DNA from: an uncultured Flammeovirgaceae bacterium
GTDB lineage: Bacteria; Bacteroidota; Bacteroidia; Cytophagales; Cyclobacteriaceae
Direction: 5' to 3'
NCBI GenBank assembly: GCA_946886805.1
Contig: CAMPJM010000189.1
Span: forward strand, 1 to 7,462
Length of the DNA: 7,462 bases
Shown here: in pieces, positions 5,360-7,462 of the stretch
Layout of the letters: every line of letters begins with the position of its first letter
How positions within the stretch are numbered: position 1 is the first letter of the stretch
The notes under the pieces: generated by a model
Told to the model about the DNA's origin: nothing
Databases searched by the model: none
What the model saw: the letters and a program-made list of their open reading frames with translations, nothing else
Made by a program: the position numbers and the translations under genes

Positions 5360-5535
5360 CAATAAGTGGCATCAAGACCGACAACAGCGGTATCATGTTC
5401 AGGTGGCACTACAGACCTCTTGATTTCGAAATCAATAATATTTAGTTCGCTATTCCAATTATTTTTGCAGGAAATAAAGCTGGTGGCGTTTGCACTATCC
5501 TCGCTATATTTTGCTGAGGATACATTAACTAAAAA
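5356..5535 (-). pseudogene. Possible decayed 3' end of an unknown gene
   Basis: A minus-strand frame of 59 codons runs from just after a TAA (5538-5536) to TAG (5358-5356) and has no ATG, GTG or TTG. Its translation looks protein-like (VSSAKYSEDSANATSFISC, NNWNSELNIIDFEIKRSVV, PPEHDTAVVGLDATYC at the end). This suggests the C-terminus of a gene whose 5' part has been lost. I do not recognise the family. A 7-bp inverted repeat, TATCCTC/GAGGATA (5496-5502 and 5516-5522), and a 16-bp palindrome lie inside it. It converges with the XRE gene. A chance open frame cannot be excluded. Confidence 0.3.
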
Positions 5536-5691
5536 TTAGTATTTTCAAGCAGCAATCTTAGTGATCAATCCGCTAGCTAAAATGGATGTCAATTAGTATA
5601 CCATTTGTTAAGCATAGCGATCGAAAAAATACACTAACCCAGCAAACCGGGGTTTAAAGCAGTCATTGTGGAGGATAAAGTGAGGTGAGAG
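5360..5691. other. Intergenic spacer between regulator and integrase unit
   Basis: These 332 bp contain no complete gene. They hold the decayed minus-strand frame (to 5535), a 16-bp palindrome (5420-5435), a 9-bp direct repeat AATTAGTAT at 5534-5542 and 5591-5599, and a short palindrome AAACC-GG-GGTTT (5644-5655). From about 5540 on, all frames are frequently stopped. The spacer presumably carries the promoter for the small gene and the recombinase, but I could not find a convincing TAnnTTTG element. Confidence 0.55.
5420..5435. repeat. Perfect 16-bp palindrome
   Basis: TTGATTTCGAAATCAA is fully self-complementary with no spacer. It lies 61 bp past the end of the XRE gene. It could be a protein-binding site or a cruciform; because it lies inside the candidate decayed frame, chance is also possible. 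Confidence 0.45.
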
Positions 5692-5853
5692 ATGGAGTGT
5701 GATGTGATAGATAGGATACCACCCGAAAAAGCTATACAATTATTAAAGAACGATGGCATCGAGGTGGATGTAGAACAGGCAAAAATCATCCTGGATTTCT
5801 TATACGAGATGGCTGAAATAGTTGTCGATCAATACCTGTCAAATCCTCCATAA
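5692..5853 (+). CDS. Small conserved-type protein (53 aa) preceding the serine recombinase
   Basis: ATG 5692 opens a 53-codon frame ending at TAA 5851-5853. An in-frame TGA at 5686-5688 fixes the start, and GAGG/GAGAG purines lie just upstream. The product is acidic and helical: PPEKAIQLLKNDGIEVDVEQ (10-29), then AKIILDFLYEMAEIVVDQYL (30-49). The pattern is that of a two-helix domain, 'P-x-x-A-I-x-x-L-K-x-x-G-I-x-V-x-x-x-Q-A-x-x-I-L-x-F-L-Y-x-M-A'. Similar very short proteins often sit directly upstream of this recombinase type in Bacteroidota genomes, to my recollection. It is 57 bp upstream of and co-directional with the recombinase, so the two are probably one transcript. A role as a recombination directionality or accessory factor is a guess from position only. 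Confidence 0.72.
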   Translation: MECDVIDRIPPEKAIQLLKNDGIEVDVEQAKIILDFLYEMAEIVVDQYLSNPP

Positions 5854-5910
5854 TCCGTAAATTTATATAACGGCAAGATTTGATGGAGTTGAAACCTTTA
5901 AGCATAAGTT

Positions 5911-7462
5911 ATGGAAATAGCGGATTTATATATCAGGGTAAGTACGGACGAACAGGCCGATAAAGGCTACTCCCAACGAGACCAGGAAGAAAGGTTAAAA
6001 AAATATTGCCAGATAAATTCCATCCAGGTAAGAAAGGTGATTTTTGAAGACCATTCCGCAAAGACCTTTAAACGTCCTCAATGGATAAAACTACAGGTAG
6101 ACCTACGGAAGCATCGGGGACAGAGCGATCTTATACTCTTCACAAAATGGGACCGTTTCAGCCGGAATGCTGGTGATGCTTATCAAATGATCAGCACATT
6201 ACGAAAGCTAGGGGTCGAGCCGCAGGCAGTAGAGCAACCTTTAGATCTGACAATCCCCGAAAATAAAATGATGCTTGCCTTTTATTTGGCCGCGCCTGAA
6301 GTTGAAAACGACCGGAGAGCATTAAATGTATATCACGGAATGAGAAGGGCTAAAAAAGAGGGCCGTTGGATGGGGACAGCCCCTGTGGGATATGTGAATA
6401 AAATAAACGAAGCAGGCAAGAAATATATCGCACCAAGAGATAAAGCAGCCGATATAATGAGATGGGTGTTCCGGGAATTGGCAGCAGGGAAATTCAACAC
6501 AGAGCAAATATGGAAGCTTGCCAAAGCAAAAGGGCTGAAGTGCAGTAAGAACAATTTTTGGGTAGCCATTAGAAACCCGCTGTATTGTGGGAAAATATTT
6601 ATTCCCAAATACAAAGACGAAGAGAGCAATTTTGTCCAGGGACAACACGAGCCACTTATATCCGAAGCATTGTTTTATGATGCGCAGGATGTACTGAACG
6701 GGAGAAAAAAAGCCATGCGGCCAAAAATAGAGGTCGATGACCACCTGCCTTTGCGTGGGTTCCTCATATGCCCGAAGTGCGGCAGGATGCTCACGGGAAG
6801 CGCTTCAAAAGGGAGAACGAAATATTACCACTACTACCATTGCAGTTCCCCCTGTGGCGTCCGGTATAACGCCTACAAGGTCAATGATGACATATTAGAA
6901 GAAATAAGGAAGTACGTAAGGCCGTTGCCCAAATTGAAATTGTACCAGGAAGTGATCATTTCCACGTTTAAATCAAAGACGAGGCTCCAACGCAATGAAG
7001 CAAGGCAGGTGACCGCACAACTGGAAGAAACCAATAAACGGTTGTCGAAAGCGAGGGAGCTCTTACTTGCCGGGGATATTGAAGCAGACGATTACCGGAT
7101 AATAAAATCAGAAAGCGAAGAAAAGATTAACAGGCTGGAAGCGAAACTCACTGCATCGATCACAGATACCACCAATATAGGGCCGTTGTTGGAAAAAGCC
7201 ATTACCAATATATCACAGCTCGATATCTTGTATAAAAATGGCTCAATAGTCCAGAAGCGAAAGATCATTGGTTCGATGTTCCCCGAAAACCTGACTTTTG
7301 ACGGATTTCAATATCGAACCACCCGGGTGAACGAAGCTATCAATCTTATGTGCTTGATAGACAGCAAATTAAAGGGCAAAAAAAATGGGACAAGTGCTAA
7401 AATTTTAGACTTGTCCCAAGAGGTGATCCCGCTGGGATTCGAACCCAGGACCCACGCCTTAA
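5911..7462 (+). CDS. Large serine recombinase (integrase), 3' end beyond right edge
   Basis: A frame of 517 codons with no stop in the window; an in-frame TAA at 5905-5907 fixes ATG 5911 as the start. The resolvase-type catalytic domain (about 1-145) begins ADLYIRVSTDEQADKGYSQR with nucleophile Ser11 and Arg9. It contains FTKWDRFSRN (77-86) and PEVENDRRALNVYHGMRRAK. A recombinase domain (about 155-270) includes GTAPVGY, FNTEQIWKLAKAKGL and IRNPLYCGKIFIPKY. A zinc ribbon follows (Cys287, Cys290, Cys311, Cys315), then a long coiled coil (about 355-430) and the terminal RTTRVNEAI block near 470-480. All parts of a functional integrase of mobile elements are present. The last roughly 28 codons run through a terminator and antisense through a tRNA gene (SQEVIPLGFEPRTHAL), which suggests the attachment site lies at its 3' end. 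The natural stop is outside the window. Confidence 0.93.
   Translation, partial: MEIADLYIRVSTDEQADKGYSQRDQEERLKKYCQINSIQVRKVIFEDHSAKTFKRPQWIKLQVDLRKHRGQSDLILFTKWDRFSRNAGDAYQMISTLRKLGVEPQAVEQPLDLTIPENKMMLAFYLAAPEVENDRRALNVYHGMRRAKKEGRWMGTAPVGYVNKINEAGKKYIAPRDKAADIMRWVFRELAAGKFNTEQIWKLAKAKGLKCSKNNFWVAIRNPLYCGKIFIPKYKDEESNFVQGQHEPLISEALFYDAQDVLNGRKKAMRPKIEVDDHLPLRGFLICPKCGRMLTGSASKGRTKYYHYYHCSSPCGVRYNAYKVNDDILEEIRKYVRPLPKLKLYQEVIISTFKSKTRLQRNEARQVTAQLEETNKRLSKARELLLAGDIEADDYRIIKSESEEKINRLEAKLTASITDTTNIGPLLEKAITNISQLDILYKNGSIVQKRKIIGSMFPENLTFDGFQYRTTRVNEAINLMCLIDSKLKGKKNGTSAKILDLSQEVIPLGFEPRTHAL
7378..7417 (-). terminator. Rho-independent terminator of the tRNA gene
   Basis: On the minus strand, six bases after the tRNA 3' end, GGGACAAGT (7417-7409) pairs perfectly with ACTTGTCCC (7395-7387). 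The inner CTAAAATTTTAG is itself self-complementary, and the stem is followed by A and eight T (7386-7378). This is a classical intrinsic terminator. It lies within the recombinase reading frame on the other strand. Confidence 0.82.
7424..7462 (-). tRNA. tRNA 3' half, probably tRNA-Lys (partial)
   Basis: On the minus strand the edge reads TTAA (end of anticodon loop), GGCGT (3' anticodon stem), GGGTC (variable loop), CTGGG-TTCGAAT-CCCAG (T-arm), CGGGATC (3' acceptor strand) and discriminator A. The next bases are CCT, so CCA is not encoded. Anticodon bases 35-36 are TT and base 34 lies outside the window, so the tRNA is Lys (NTT with A discriminator) or, less likely, Asn. The body of the gene lies beyond the right edge. 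Confidence 0.85.

Noticed and set aside
5534..5599. AATTAGTAT direct repeat
   Set aside because: Nine AT-rich bases repeated once in a spacer is compatible with chance; mentioned only in the spacer description.
6322..6744. Hydrophobic minus-strand frames inside the large recombinase
   Set aside because: They are antisense shadows of a gene with an intact zinc ribbon and recombinase domain.
1..7462. CRISPR array or replication origin
   Set aside because: No regularly spaced repeats of 20 bases or more and no iteron or DnaA-box cluster were seen.

Overview
The window looks like an accessory, defence-island type stretch from a member of the Bacteroidota, most likely a Sphingobacteriia/Cytophagia relative such as a Pedobacter-like organism. 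This is an inference. It rests on promoter-like sequences of the TTG-N17-23-TAnnTTTG type, mostly weak Shine-Dalgarno sites, AT-rich coding DNA and protein families I know mainly from that phylum. No species can be named.

Left part (1-1230), read on the minus strand: a small resolvase/invertase-type serine recombinase is followed, with a short overlap, by a gene that runs off the left edge. That gene encodes a beta-solenoid protein with very regular 11-residue repeats. Upstream of the recombinase is a repeat-rich spacer. It holds an 11-bp direct repeat (candidate recombinase site) and a double CCCTCAAATTA motif that resembles the end of an insertion sequence.

Middle left (1422-3260), minus strand: a two-gene AbiE-type (type IV) toxin-antitoxin operon. 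The AbiEi-like antitoxin/regulator comes first and the AbiEii nucleotidyltransferase toxin second, overlapping by 29 bp with the starts chosen here. The promoter region carries four GTTCAC/GTGAAC half-sites in exact mirror symmetry, a strong candidate for the autoregulatory operator.

Middle right (3333-5535): a tRNA-like 3' fragment on the minus strand. Next comes a plus-strand gene with a degenerate nucleotidyltransferase N-terminus and a HEPN C-terminus, convergent with a conserved hypothetical gene. That hypothetical gene is divergent from an XRE-family regulator whose promoter is bracketed by a perfect 9-bp inverted repeat. A start-less minus-strand reading frame that looks like the decayed 3' end of a gene abuts the regulator.

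Right part (5692-7462), plus strand: a 53-residue small protein and a large serine recombinase, probably one transcription unit. The recombinase frame stays open to the window edge. It runs through a Rho-independent terminator and then antisense through the 3' half of a tRNA gene, probably tRNA-Lys.

Taken together, the right-hand ~4.1 kb (about 3333 to 7424) reads as a small integrative element inserted at the 3' end of a tRNA gene. The large serine recombinase would be the integrase, and the HEPN protein, hypothetical gene and XRE regulator the cargo or control genes. The AbiE operon and the resolvase/beta-solenoid pair lie to its left and may belong to a second or nested island.
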